Source of the DNA: Nemertoderma westbladi
Lineage: Eukaryota; Xenacoelomorpha; Nemertodermatida; Nemertodermatidae
Assembly: GCA_032718475.1 (NCBI GenBank)
Contig: JAUCBJ010001385.1
Coordinates: 44,457-108,456, forward strand
DNA: 64,000 nucleotides
Reading direction: 5' to 3'
Shown: in pieces, positions 32,401 to 44,069 of the stretch
Layout: each line of letters starts with the position of its first letter
How positions within the stretch are numbered: position 1 is the first letter of the stretch
Notes under the pieces: model-generated
The model's database searches: none
What the model was told of the DNA's origin: nothing
Seen by the model: the letters and a program-made list of their open reading frames with translations, nothing else
Made by a program: the position numbers and the translations under genes

Positions 32401-34131
32401 ATATGTTAATCCGCTAGGTGGTGTCAAATTGTTATTCTGCAATTTCGTACTTACCAGTGCAGCACTGTACAGCAGTACCGTACCGGTAGGCCTTTGTCAT
32501 TACTTCTGAGTCTCTAGCGGATCCCCAATTAAATGTCTTAACTTTTCAATTTCGTAAAAGATAGACTTCATGATTCTCTACAGGCCACCAAAATTTCAGC
32601 TCAGGAAAATAAGGCCTTCCCGAGAAATTTAACATTTTCTAAAAACCACATAATCTGTCGTAGCTGACGTCAGACTGCATGATTTTTCACCAAACTTTAC
32701 AAACTTTCTAAACTTTCTCTCTACTACTTACCTACTAAGTTTGGTTCAATTCCGAACCAGCGATGCCAAGAAATTCGCGTTCAAACATTTACCAGACAGA
32801 CAGACAGACAGACGGACATGCCCCATTTGCCCTATATGAACCGTATGCCAAGGCTCGCCGACTACGTGTCTCGCCCCACATAACCGTAGCATGTGAATGG
32901 CAGTAAGTATAATGTACTCAGATCCGTGGAACGCTTATGGCAGTAAGTATAAAGTACTCAGAACCGTGGCATGCTTATGGATGTACGTATAAAGTACTCA
33001 GATATCAATCATAGCTAGATAGCAATATCATAAAGATTTGTTTAAAATTTTTTGAGGGAGTGGTGTTCCTCACTGAATATTCCAGTTGTATTACAATTAC
33101 TTGCACCTCATTTTGTACCAACTGGCAACTGGTTTTAACTCGCAAGTTTTTAACTAATATTCAATTATTATCTTTTTCGTTTTCAGTCGAACCAACAGGT
33201 AGACGTTATGCGATGGGCTAGTAACGCCGATGTTTGCTGCAAGATAGCAGAGAGTCAGACTCTTAAGGGTCACACCCGTCATATTACCGACATTGATTGG
33301 AACCACGTTGATTCCAATGTGCTTGCTTCATGCAGCCTCGATTCATATCTGGTTGTTTGGGACGCCCATAATGGCAAGCAGTTGCTCTCACTAAGCGCCA
33401 TGGGTAAGTGTAAAACTTCTTGGCGCTGGTAGACATGAGACACGAACCGAAAGCTCTATAAAGTGTCAGAATCCCAACTATTACAAACTGTAGGTTGCCG
33501 CTTGAAATTGTCTAAACGTTTTGCATTAATAATGGTGGTTATGGAAGTCAAATAAAGCCTTTAATGTTATGGTACAGTATAGTGTATATTGACACTTAAA
33601 CGGAACCGCCTCCTATTTCCAGGACATTGACACTTCAACGGAACCGCCTCCGCTTTGCAGGACTTTCGCCGTGAGGTCCATCCAGTGCATAATATTGTGC
33701 TTTGGCGGCCTCATAGCCGCATGGTGGGCAGCCCATATCTTTCTTGAGACGCATCTTAAAGGACACTGGCCTTGAAGATGCAGACGATCTAGCAAATGTT
33801 GTGGGTGATAAGGAGTTGTGGCGGCGCAATTTTGTACTGTATATCCAATAGTTTATCTATTGCCCCCCTCAAATGTTTAACTCCAGTGTCTAGCTAGGTA
33901 TATAAGTACATGGGTTTTTGTCTAGGTGGCGTATCTCAATGTAAATGGAACCGCCATAGTAGAGACGTTATCGCTACCTCTCACGATGGTAACATCCGTA
34001 TCTGGGATATCCGCGCTCCAAAATCCCCTCAGCATTATATCACTGGTCATCTGAGTAAAATATATTGGATTGATTGGGGGCCGTTCAGCGAGACAACGCT
34101 GGCTACATGCAGTCAGGATGCTACTGTTAAG
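29439..34131 (+). CDS. WDR59: WDR59 (GATOR2 complex WD40 protein), first four coding exons, incomplete
   Basis: WDR59 is a GATOR2 subunit that relays amino-acid signals to mTORC1 at the lysosome. Exons: 29439-29480 (ATG, 14 codons), 30874-31065, 33187-33403, 33926-34131; donors GTTTGT, GTAAGT, GTAAGT, GTGAGT; acceptors CAG, CAG, TAG; phases 0, 0, 1, 0. The 219 residues form the start of the N-terminal WD40 propeller: ATHMALDCLGHRAVLCSRKD, VSEVQWNPHA, SNQQVDVMRW, LKGHTRHITDIDWNHVDSNV and SYLVVWD, then VSQCKWNRHSRDVIATSHDG, IRIWD, GHLSKIYWIDWG and LATCSQDATVK. The order and spacing follow animal WDR59. The exon with the next FWDYR-type blade end is absent; the remaining exons must lie beyond 64 kb, making intron 4 over 29 kb. 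Minisatellites start at the donors of exons 2 and 4. Confidence 0.92.
29481..30873 (+). other. WDR59 intron 1
   Basis: Holds a degraded LINE tail (29637-29878). The rest is AT-rich with no supported coding region; ORFs at 29624-29869 (minus) and 30351-30611 (plus) show no recognisable homology. Confidence 0.55.
29637..29878 (+). pseudogene. Degraded LINE C-terminal/tail remnant in WDR59 intron 1
   Basis: Scattered matches in order to the 18-kb LINE: GCAGCAGTGGAAGCAGTTCT, GGTGGACAGCTCAGGA, ATCATGGGTGATGAGGGGTT and CAATTTTGTTGAAAAACAGA...GCATTCT. Contains internal deletions; inactive. Confidence 0.65.
31039..32010 (+). repeat. Minisatellite seeded at WDR59 exon 2/donor junction, 53-bp unit, about 17 copies
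   Basis: The repeat starts inside exon 2: the exon end GCCAGACGGAATATATTGGC...GCA|GTAAGT is the ancestor-like first copy of a unit that reads GCAGACGGAATGTATTGGGT, ATGGCA, GTAAGTACAACCGAGTCC, TTAACAGTG. Every complete unit therefore has its own CA|GTAAGT donor-like site. Some units carry a 9-bp GTAACACCA insertion (62 bp). The first added unit has an in-frame TGA at 31114-31116, so splicing from a later donor would truncate the protein. Confidence 0.93.
32011..32270 (+). repeat. Decayed continuation of the exon 2-derived repeat
   Basis: Looser copies with GGCAGTAAGTATAATGGGCT, CAGAACCGTAGCAT and similar words continue past the regular array and reappear at about 32882-33000. Confidence 0.6.
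32271..32882. mobile_element. Foldback transposon with ~65-bp terminal inverted repeats
   Basis: The left end (GTGGGGAC...CACGTAGTCGGC...AGCCTTGGCATACGGTTCAT...GGCATGTC, 32278-32349) is matched in inverted orientation by 32813-32880 with about five mismatches. The interior includes a CAGA microsatellite (32791-32812). No ORF for a transposase. It interrupts the decayed repeat in WDR59 intron 2. Confidence 0.75.
33404..33925 (+). other. WDR59 intron 3 with a LINE tail remnant
   Basis: The 522-bp intron contains a plus-strand LINE piece (33622-33838) and otherwise nothing recognisable. Confidence 0.7.
33622..33838 (+). pseudogene. LINE C-terminal fragment in WDR59 intron 3
   Basis: Encodes, with a frameshift, NRLRFAG, then [20 protein letters not shown] and ADDLANVVGDKELWRRNFV, nearly matching the 18-kb copy ([20 protein letters not shown]). 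It seems younger than the 29.6-kb remnant. Inactive. Confidence 0.82.
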
Positions 34132-37100
34132 GTGAGTATCTGATTGGTTGGCCCACAACGAGACAACGCTGGCTACATGCAGTCAGGATGCTACTGTTAA
34201 GGTGAGTATCTGATTGGTTGGCCCACAACGAGACAACGCTGGCTACATGCAGTCAGGATGCTACTGTTAAGGTGAGTATCTGATTGGTTGGCCCACAACG
34301 AGACAACGCTGGCTACATGCAGTCAGGATGCTACTGTTAAGGTGAGTATCTGATTGGTTGGCCCACAACGAGACAACGCTGGCTACATGCAGTCATGATG
34401 CTACTGTTAAGGTGAGTATCTGATTGGTTGGCCCACAACGAGACAACGCTGGCTACATGCAGTCAGGATGCTACTGTTAAGGTGAGTATCTGATTGGTTG
34501 GCCCACAACGAGACAACGCTGGCTACATGCAGTCATGATGCTACTGTTAAGATGAGTATCTGATTGGTTGGCCCACAACGAGACAACGCTGGCTACATGC
34601 AGTCATGATGATACTGTTAAGGTGTGTATCTGATTGGTTGGCCCACAACGAGACAACGCTGGCTACATGCAGTCAGGATGCTACTGTTAAGGTGAGTATC
34701 TGATTGGTTGGCCCACAACGAGACAACGCTGGCTACATTAGTCAGGATGCTACTATTGAGGTGAGTATGTGATTGGTTGGCCCACAACGAGACAACGCTG
34801 GCTACATGCAGTCAGGATGCTACTGTTAAGGTGTGTATCTGATTGGTTGGCCCACAACGAGACAACGCTGGCTACATTAGTCAGGATGCTACTATTGAGG
34901 TGAATATCTGATTGGTTGGCCCACAACGAGACAACGCTGGCTACATTAGTCAGGATGCTACTATTGAGGTGAGTATGTGATTGGTTGGCCCACAACGAGA
35001 CAACGCTGGCTACATCAGTCAGGATGCTACTGTTAAGGTGTGTATCTGATTGGTTGGCCCACAACGAGACAACGCTGGCTACATGCAGTCAGGATGCTAC
35101 TGTTAAGGTGTGTATCTGATTGGTTGGCCCACAACGAGACAACGCTGGCTACATGCAGTCAGGATGCTACTATTGAGGTGAATATCTGATTGGTTGGCCC
35201 ACAACGAGACAACGCTGGCTACATTAGTCAGGATGCTACTATTGAGGTGAGTATGTGATTGGTTGGCCCACAACGAGACAACGCTGGCTACATCAGTCAG
35301 GATGCTACTGTTAAGGTGTGTATCTGATTGGTTGGCCCACAACGAGACAACGCTGGCTACATGCAGTCATGATGCTACTGTTAAGGTGAGTATCTGATTG
35401 GTTGGCCCACAACGAGACAACGCTGGCTACATGCAGTCATGATGATACTGTTAAGGTGAGTATCTGATTGGTTGGCCCACAACGAGACAACGCTGGCTAC
35501 ATGCAGTCATGATGCTACTGTTAAGGTGAGTATCTGATTGGTTGGCCCACAACGAGACAACGCTGGCTACATGCAGTCATGATGATACTGTTAAGGTGTG
35601 TATCTGATTGGTTGGCCCACAACGAGACAGCGCTGGCTACATGCAGTCAGGAAGCTACTGTTAAGGTGAGTATCTGATTGGTTGGCCCACAACGAGACAA
35701 CGCTGGCTACATGCAGTCAGGATGCTACTGTTAAGGTGAGTATCTGATTGGTTGGCCCACAACAAGACAACGCTGGCTACATGCATTCAGGATGCTACTG
35801 TTAAGGTGAGTATCTGATTGGTTGGCTCACAACGAGACAACGCTGGCTACATGCAGTCAGGATGCTACTATTAAGGTGAGTATCTGATTGGTTGGCCCAC
35901 AACGAGACAACGCTGGCTACATGCAGTCAGGATGCTACTGTTAAGGTGAGTATCTGATTGGTTGGCCCACAACGAGACAACGCTGGCTACATAAGTCAGG
36001 ATGCTACTATTAAGGTGAGTATCTGATTGGTTGGCCCACAACGAGACAACGCTGGCTACATGCAGTCAGGATGCTACTGTTAAGGTGAGTATCTGATTGG
36101 TTGGCCCACAACGAGACAACGCTGGCTACATGCAGTCAGGATGCTACTGTTAAGGTGAGTATCTGATTGGTTCGCCCACAACGAGACAACGCTGGCTACA
36201 TGCAGTCAGGATGCTACTGTTAAGGTGAGTATCTGATTGGTTGGCCCACAACGAGACAACGCTGGCTACATGCAGTCAGGATGCTACTGGTAAGGTGAGT
36301 ATCTGATTGGTTGGCCCACAACGAGACAACGCTGGCTACATGCAGTCAGGATGCTACTGTTAAGGTGAGTATCTGATTGGTTGGCCCACAACGAGACAAC
36401 GCTGGCTACATGCAGTCAGGATGCTACTGTTAAGGTGAGTATCTGATTGGTTGGCCCACAACGAGACAACGCTGGCTACATGCAGTCAGGATGCTACTGG
36501 TAAGGTGAGTATCTGATTGGTTGGCCCACAACGAGACAACGCTGGCTACATGCAGTTAGGATGATACTGTTAAGGTGAGTATCTGATTGGTTGGCCCACA
36601 ACGAGACAACGCTGGCTACATGCAGTCAGGATGCTACTGTTAAGGTGAGTATCTGATTGGTTGGCCCACAACGAGACAACGCTGGCTACATGCAGTCAGG
36701 ATGCTACTGTTAAGGTGAGTATCTGATTGGTTGGCCCACAACGAGACAACGCTGGCTACATGCAGTCAGGATGCTACTGTTAAGGTGAGTATCTGATTGG
36801 TTGGCCCACAACGAGACAACGCTGGCTACATGCAGTCAGGATGCTACTGGTAAGGTGAGTATCTGATTGGTTGGCACACAACGAGACAACGCTGGCTACA
36901 TCAGTCAGGATGCTACTGTTAAGGTGAGTATCTGATTGGTTGGCCCACAACGAGACAACGCTGGCTACATGCAGTCAGGATGCTACTGTTAAGGTGAGTA
37001 TCTGATTGGTTGGCCCACAACGAGACAACGCTGGCTACATGCAGTCAGGATGCTACTGTTAAGGTGAGTATCTGATTGGTTGGCCCACAACGAGACAACG

Positions 37101-39925
37101 CTGGCTACATGCAGTCAGGATGCTACTGTTAAGGTGAGTATCTGATTGGTTGGCCCACAACGAGACAACGCTGGCTACATGCAGTCATGATGCTACTGGT
37201 AAGGTGAGTATCTGATTGGTTGGCCCACAACGAGACAACGCTGGCTACATGCAGTCAGGATGCTACTGTTAAGGTGAGTATCTGATTGGTTGGCCCACAA
37301 CGAGACAACGCTGGCTACATGCAGTCATGATGATACTGTTAAGGTGTGTATCTGATTGGTTGGCCCACAACTAGACAGCGCTGGCTACATTAGTCAGGAT
37401 GCTACTATTGAGGTGAGTATGTGATTGGTTGGCCCACAACGAGACAACGCTGGCTACATGCAGTCAGGATGCTACTGTTAAGGTGTGTATCTGATTGGTT
37501 GGCCCACAACGAGACAACGCTGGCTACATTAGTCAGGATGCTACTATTGAGGTGAATATCTGATTGGTTGGCCCACAACGAGACAACGCTGGCTACATTA
37601 GTCAGGATGCTACTATTGAGGTGAGTATGTGATTGGTTGGCCCACAACGAGACAACGCTGGCTACATCAGTCAGGATGCTACTGTTAAGGTGTGTATCTG
37701 ATTGGTTGGCCCACAACGAGACAACGCTGGCTACATGCAGTCAGGATGCTACTGTTAAGGTGTGTATCTGATTGGTTGGCCCACAACGAGACAACGCTGG
37801 CTACATGCAGTCAGGATGCTACTATTGAGGTGAATATCTGATTGGTTGGCCCACAACGAGACAACGCTGGCTACATTAGTCAGGATGCTACTATTGAGGT
37901 GAGTATGTGATTGGTTGGCCCACAACGAGACAACGCTGGCTACATCAGTCAGGATGCTACTGTTAAGGTGTGTATCTGATTGGTTGGCCCACAACGAGAC
38001 AACGCTGGCTACATGCAGTCATGATGCTACTGTTAAGGTGAGTATCTGATTGGTTGGCCCACAACGAGACAACGCTGGCTACATCAGTCAGGATGCTACT
38101 GTTAAGGTGTGTATCTGATTGGTTGGCCCACAACGAGACAACGCTGGCTACATGCAGTCATGATGCTACTGTTAAGGTGAGTATCTGATTGGTTGGCCCA
38201 CAACGAGACAACGCTGGCTACATGCAGTCATGATGATACTGTTAAGGTGTGTATCTGATTGGTTGGCCCACAACGAGACAGCGCTGGCTACATGCAGTCA
38301 GGAAGCTACTGTTAAGGTGAGTATCTGATTGGTTGGCCCACAACGAGACAACGCTGGCTACATGCAGTCAGGATGCTACTGTTAAGGTGAGTATCTGATT
38401 GGTTGGCCCACAACAAGACAACGCTGGCTACATGCATTCAGGATGCTACTGTTAAGGTGAGTATCTGATTGGTTGGCTCACAACGAGACAACGCTGGCTA
38501 CATGCAGTCAGGATGCTACTATTAAGGTGAGTATCTTATTGGTTGGCCCACAACGAGACAACGCTGGCTACATGCAGTCAGGATGCTACTGTTAAGGTGA
38601 GTATCTGATTGGTTGGCCCACAACGAGACAACGCTGGCTACATAAGTCAGGATGCTACTATTAAGGTGAGTATCTGATTGGTTGGCCCACAACGAGACAA
38701 CGCTGGCTACATGCAGTCAGGATGCTACTGTTAAGGTGAGTATCTGATTGGTTGGCCCACAACGAGACAACGCTGGCTACATGCAGTCAGGATGCTACTG
38801 TTAAGGTGAGTATCTGATTGGTTCGCCCACAACGAGACAACGCTGGCTACATGCAGTCAGGATGCTACTGGTAAGGTGAGTATCGGATTGGTTGGCCCAC
38901 AACGAGACAACGCTGGCTACATGCAGTCAGGATGCTACTGTTGAGGTGAATATCTGATTGGTTGGCCCACAACGAGACAACGCTGGCTACATGCAGTCAG
39001 GATGCTACTGTTAAGGTTAGTATCTGATTGGTTGGCCCACAACGAGACAACGCTGGCTACATGCAGTCAGGATGCTACTGTTAAGGTGAGTATCTGATTG
39101 GTTGGCCCACAACGAGACAACGCTGGCTACATGCAGTCAGGATGCTACTGGTAAGGTGAGTATCTTATTGGTTGGCCCACAACGAGACAACGCTGGCTAC
39201 ATGCAGTCAGGATGCTACTGTTAAGGTGAGTATCTGATTGGTTGGCCCACAACGAGACAACGCTGGCTACATAAGTCAGGATGCTACTATTAAGGTGAGT
39301 ATCTGATTGGTTGGCCCACAACGAGACAACGCTGGCTACATGCAGTCAGGATGCTACTGTTAAGGTGAGTATCTGATTGGTTGGCCCACAACGAGACAAC
39401 GCTGGCTACATGCAGTCAGGATGCTACTGTTAAGGTGAGTATCTGATTGGTTCGCCCACAACGAGACAACGCTGGCTACATGCAGTCAGGATGCTACTGG
39501 TAAGGTGAGTATCTGATTGGTTGGCCCACAACGAGACAACGCTGGCTACATGCAGTCAGGATGCTACTGTTGAGGTGAATATCTGATTGGTTGGCCCACA
39601 ACGAGACAACGCTGGCTACATGCAGTCAGGATGCTACTGTTAAGGTGAGTATCTGATTGGTTGGCCCACAACGAGACAACGCTGGCTACATGCAGTCAGG
39701 ATGCTACTGTTAAGGTGAGTATCTGATTGGTTGGCCCACAACGAGACAACGCTGGCTACATGCAGTCAGGATGCTACTGGTAAGGTGAGTATCTGATTGG
39801 TTGGCACACAACGAGACAACGCTGGCTACATCAGTCAGGATGCTTCTACAGTATTAAGGTGAGTATCTGATTGGTTGGCCCAAAACGAGACAACGCTGGC
39901 TACATGCAGTGAGGATGGTACTGTT
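34088..39925 (+). repeat. Minisatellite seeded at WDR59 exon 4/donor junction, 70-bp unit, about 83 copies
   Basis: The first copy is the real exon 4 end: GCGAGACAACGCTGGCTACA, TGCAGTCAGGATGCTACTGT, TAAG|GTGAGTATC. The unit adds TGATTGGTTGGCCCACAAC and then repeats the exon-derived 44 bases and donor. Most copies keep AAG|GTGAGT; variants have GTGTGT, GTGAAT or the exon changes TACATTAG/TACATCAG. Reading on from exon 4 gives GTG AGT ATC TGA, so use of any later donor puts an immediate stop in the mRNA. Minus-strand ORFs with a repeated WANQSDTHLNSSILT pattern are by-products. A ~1.1-kb block with variants near 34.75-35.9 kb recurs 2652 bp downstream. Confidence 0.96.
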
Positions 39926-40628
39926 GGTATCGAACTTAGGTACCTGAACACCTAATAAAATAGCCTCGCCCAAAAATTTACCATATCTTTGTTCAATATC
40001 CTGTTTCAAATTCCATACATTTTCAATAAGATTTGTAGAAAAATTTTCATTCAAGTAAGAAATTATACATTTCGATATATTTTTTGTACCAAAATCTTCT
40101 GAAATTTACATGTTTCCATAAAATAGTATTTACATTCATTTCATAGGGCCGAGTATTTAGTATCCATGGTTATACTCTTGATGCATAGATTATGATTATA
40201 GAACCAAAAAATATGGTGGAGGCTACAAAAATTAACATCAATAAGCACAGAAAAACATATGTAAGATATTATCGAATCTACTTTAATAAGATCCCGGACG
40301 ATTAAACATTTTGTGGTCGTGGTTCATATTATTGCTGTGCTGTTGCACACTAAACGTAACATCTTTTACTTGTAATATTTTTGGCCCTTGTGCGTGTGCA
40401 TTGTGCAACCTGCCTTTTTTCCTATTGTGTCTGGTCTGGGGGGTAAATCCGCCACACACACAGGAGGCCCCACTGGTGGTTAAATCAACCACCCACACGG
40501 GACGCCACTGGGGGTAAATCAGCCACCAGCACGGGACGCCACTGGTCAATTAATTTCGACTGTAAGTTGAAATATTTCAGCAGATCTAGAATTAGTCTTA
40601 CAATTCTAGTTCAAGTGAATGAATAAAG
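39926..40628 (+). other. WDR59 intron 4 unique-looking sequence
   Basis: AT-rich to about 40430, then three copies of a ~36-bp repeat (about 40438-40545: GGTAAATC, GCCACC, CACACGGGACGCCACTGG). No exon recognised. Confidence 0.55.
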
Positions 40629-41184
40629 CTTTACACATTCAGTGCATGATATGTTCATTACACGTTCAGTGCATGATTTGTTCTTTACACGTTCAGTGCA
40701 TGATCTGTCCTTTACACGTTCAGTGCATGATATGTTCATTACACGTTCAGTGCATGATTTGTTCTTTACACGTTCAGTGCATGATTTGTTCTTTACACGT
40801 TCAGTGCATGATTTGTTCTTTACACGTTCAGTGCATGATCTGATCTTTACTTCATACGTTCAGTGCATGATCTGTTCTTTACACGTTCAGTGCATGATCT
40901 GTTCTTTACTTTACACGTTCAGTGCATGATCTGATCTTTACACATTCAGTGCATGATATGTTCTTTACACGTTCAGTGCATGATCTGTTCTTTACTTTAC
41001 ACGTTCAGTGCATGATATGTTCTTTACACGTTCAGTGCATGATCTTTCCTTTACACGTTCAGTGCATGATCTGATCTTTACTTCATACGTTCAGTGCATG
41101 ATCTGTTCTTTACACGTTCAGTGCATGATATGTTCTTTACACGTTCAGTGCATGATCTGTCCTTTACACGTTCAGTGCATGATC
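40629..41184. repeat. 27/32-bp minisatellite, left part (interrupted by BEL element)
   Basis: Unit TTCAGTGCATGATCTGTCCT followed by TTACACG (27 bp); many copies carry an extra TTTAC (32 bp) or TTC/TTA variants. The same array resumes at 55214 after the LTR element, so it was one array before insertion. Short ORFs with TRSVHDL or HVQCMIC patterns are by-products. Confidence 0.95.
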
Positions 41185-41722
41185 TGTGACGGGATCCAGG
41201 AGGGATCCCGATTTATCCGATGTGGTATTTAGTCCACGCGTCCCCGCCGTGTATAAGAGTGAAATAAAGATAACTGAGTTCTGAAGTTCGGTGTATAATA
41301 ATAGGTTATAGGATATAGATATACTGTGAATTGTACGGTAGGCGGGATACGGTAACTAAAGTCCCGTGATCCCCTAACTAAACTAATTGGCTGTACCCTA
41401 CGCTAGCACTGCTGCACTGAGATAACTGAATCACTGATTAATAGGTTATTGGTTATATTGCACGGTGGCCTTACTGCTACTCAATCGATGCCATTCCCCC
41501 CTCTGATTGGTTAATACCCTTGTTGGCGCCCCGTGGAGTATTCCCGTTCACTCCACCTGTTCTCTCTGGGTTAGGGGTTTGGCCCCTGACCCTCTATTGT
41601 GTGCTTCCTTCCCACTCTTATTGGGATGGCACGAGTTGGTTAATTGCCCAATCTCGTGGCTCCCAATATTGCTTATCGGCTAATAACTTTATGGGGTGTT
41701 GGCGGGATTGAATAAGCTAACA
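41185..41722 (-). repeat. 3' LTR of the BEL/Pao element
   Basis: 538 bp, matching 54676-55213 at all but one position seen by eye. Because the element is on the minus strand, this is its downstream LTR. Confidence 0.93.
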
Positions 41723-41731
41723 CTCCCCCCC
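41723..41731 (-). other. Polypurine tract of the BEL/Pao element
   Basis: On the coding strand GGGGGGGAG immediately precedes the 3' LTR, the position and composition of a plus-strand primer. Confidence 0.7.
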
Positions 41732-42431
41732 ATGCTATCTTCCCGGTAAGAAGATAGCATCAACCAAAAAGTGCGTTACAATCCCGCTGGATCCCGATCT
41801 AGTATCGGGTGTGGGGTGGAATTCTTTTCTCTTGGAGCCGGCTTTCCAGGCCGCCCCCTATGGGTATGATATCGCTACCCTGTGTGCCTGGCGTCTCATG
41901 TCGGGCCGATCGCGCTCACCTCTTCACACGACCTTTGTTTCCCCAACACTTTCGCCCTATTTCACCTTCACTCTCACCCTAGCTCTCTCACATTCGGACC
42001 TCCCCGTCCCTTACTCAGCCTCTTATTCTCCCCCCCCCACACTCTAGAATCGCGTCCGCACTCTCTTTGCACTCCACTCTATCACTCCGTCCCTCAACCT
42101 CACTTCGGCTGTTTTATCTCTCCTGACGAACCTCCCCCCCCTCTCGTGCCGTCGCACTCGAGAAGTATGAAATTGTCAGTTGTCTCGTCCATAGTGCCAT
42201 AGTCAGTTATTCCCCCCAGTCCCACTAGCTAGTTGAGAAAGGTTGTATGACTATAGTACTTACTCCAAACGTATGTATTTTACTGCTAATCACTACGTAC
42301 GTACATACAAATTGCACTTATATGATTATTTGCATTAATTAAATTTATACTTAATAGTTCGTACGTTACATGCGGCGCCTTCCAGGCGCACCACTTCCCA
42401 GTCTCAGTCTCATTCCCTCGTCTCCGGGAAC

Positions 42432-44069
42432 TTATCTGTTCCTCCTCACGTCCTCTTCCCTGGCCCGTTTCTTGGTTATCACTGCTCCTCTGGCATCATC
42501 CGCTTTCTGCTTCCGGACCTTCGCTGCCACTTCCTTGCTGATCCCGGTCGTCGGCTCCTTGGGCGCTGGTGTTATTAAAGCCCGATACCGCTTCGCCGGT
42601 GGCCCCTCAGAATGGCCTGGTTGTTTCCCTCGTGTGGCGTCCCATAGGATCATCTTCATTGCCTTTGGTACGTGTTCCGCCAAGAAATCCCTAAACTCCC
42701 TCCGGTTCTCTGGTGTCCACCTGTCCAGGTACCGTTGCGTGTTCATAACTCCGGCGAACGATGCCGCCGTTGCTACCTCTTGATAGGTAAACGGTAACCT
42801 TCGCTTTATAATTTCCATGTGGGTCTCCTGGTTTATGAGGAAGAAACCCCACTTGAACTCTTGGGCCTTCATGCGCTGGCGCGTCATGGCCCCGACGTCG
42901 GCCCACTCCTCGAACCTCGTGAACTTCTCCTCGTCGCTCATCCAGTCGCACTCGCGTCCGTAGTGCCCCCGAAAGTGGCACTTTGGACATCGGTTATGCA
43001 ACCGTGGACACGCCCCCATCCTGTGACTTGGTTCTCTACAATAGAGACAAAAGGTTCCCCGTTGGAACCGGTATAGGCAGCTGCTTTCCCGATGGGTCTG
43101 TCTCCCACAGTAGTCGCAGCCGAGTACCAATGTCTCCCGTCCCACCTCGTCTTTCGTCCCAAGCGATCTCCGCGGTCTATGGAGTCGCTGGTAGGTGAAC
43201 TTCTCTACGTTGCTCTCCCTGTTTACGTCTATCTCTCCGCCCCTTTCGGGCATCGTCTCCCCGAATACTATCCGTGGTGCCGTTCCCGGTTGCTCGCCCA
43301 ACCTGATGGTGCTCCCCGCGAAATCCATCGCCGGCCCCTCGTGCACCCAGGTCCGCTTGCCGGATCTGTTCCAGAAGGCCCTCGCCCCACTGGCCGTCAC
43401 CACCCTTCCGCCAACCCAGTCCGTGTCCGAGTGGCCTATCCTCTCGATGGGCGGTATCTCTCCGAACTCGTCGTCGCCGTCTTCCTCTTCTGGTAGTGTT
43501 TCCAACCCCGGTATCCCGATGGATCCACTATGTCCCTTCCCGCCTTGGCTCTCGCCTGTAGCTCTCCATCCCTCCAGCTCCCTTAGCTTCCTTGGCGGTT
43601 GGTCGCCCTCGGCGCCCGCTGGTATGGGTATCGTGTGCAACCCCGACGTCGACTGTTTCGGCGATCCCACCGTCCATCCCAATTCTCGCCCTAGAGACTC
43701 CCCCGAACTCCCTGACGAAGTCCAATGAAGTTCGTCTAGGCCCGCCTGTTCCTCGAAGCCGTAACTCTGTGCCCTGGCCTCCTCTTCCCTCTCCTCTGCT
43801 TCTATCCTCTCCCGTCTAGCGACTTCTTCCAGTCGCTTTGCTTCTCGTCTGTCCGCCTCTAGCTGCTCCCATCTCTGATACGGTGTATCCGTCTCCCCGT
43901 CTACCAGATGTCGGCTGTTGTAGTACACCGACTCGCCCTTCAGCCCCGGGTGGTCTACCAGACCGTCAAAGGCCACTTTAAAGGCTCTCCTGTAGCTTAG
44001 GGGTGATCCCGATAACAGAAATGCCCCTGGTTCCCTTTCGATAACTACGGTCATGAATAAGTTAAGCAA
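42432..44069 (-). CDS. BEL accessory ORF, 3' part: three CCHC zinc knuckles (split from upstream part)
   Basis: Open for 545 codons, downstream of pol where some LTR elements carry env. Features: a charged Glu/Arg-rich likely coiled coil at about residues 65-100, an acidic/Gly-rich middle, and three zinc knuckles of the form C-x2-C-x4-H-x4-C at C318-C331, C341-C354 and C361-C374. The C-terminus is basic. There is no signal peptide or transmembrane segment, so it is not an Env. Zinc knuckles point to nucleic-acid binding, as in a second Gag-like protein. The annotated start is a TTG inside a 25-bp tandem duplication; the true start is probably that of the upstream ORF. Present as a broken half of a formerly longer frame. 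Confidence 0.75.
   Translation of the reverse strand: MLNLFMTVVIEREPGAFLLSGSPLSYRRAFKVAFDGLVDHPGLKGESVYYNSRHLVDGETDTPYQRWEQLEADRREAKRLEEVARRERIEAEEREEEARAQSYGFEEQAGLDELHWTSSGSSGESLGRELGWTVGSPKQSTSGLHTIPIPAGAEGDQPPRKLRELEGWRATGESQGGKGHSGSIGIPGLETLPEEEDGDDEFGEIPPIERIGHSDTDWVGGRVVTASGARAFWNRSGKRTWVHEGPAMDFAGSTIRLGEQPGTAPRIVFGETMPERGGEIDVNRESNVEKFTYQRLHRPRRSLGTKDEVGRETLVLGCDYCGRQTHRESSCLYRFQRGTFCLYCREPSHRMGACPRLHNRCPKCHFRGHYGRECDWMSDEEKFTRFEEWADVGAMTRQRMKAQEFKWGFFLINQETHMEIIKRRLPFTYQEVATAASFAGVMNTQRYLDRWTPENRREFRDFLAEHVPKAMKMILWDATRGKQPGHSEGPPAKRYRALITPAPKEPTTGISKEVAAKVRKQKADDARGAVITKKRAREEDVRRNR

Noticed and set aside
34753-37994. Minus-strand ORFs with WANQSDTHLNSSILT repeats
   Set aside because: Antisense reading of the exon 4-derived 70-bp array; the pattern follows from the repeat only.
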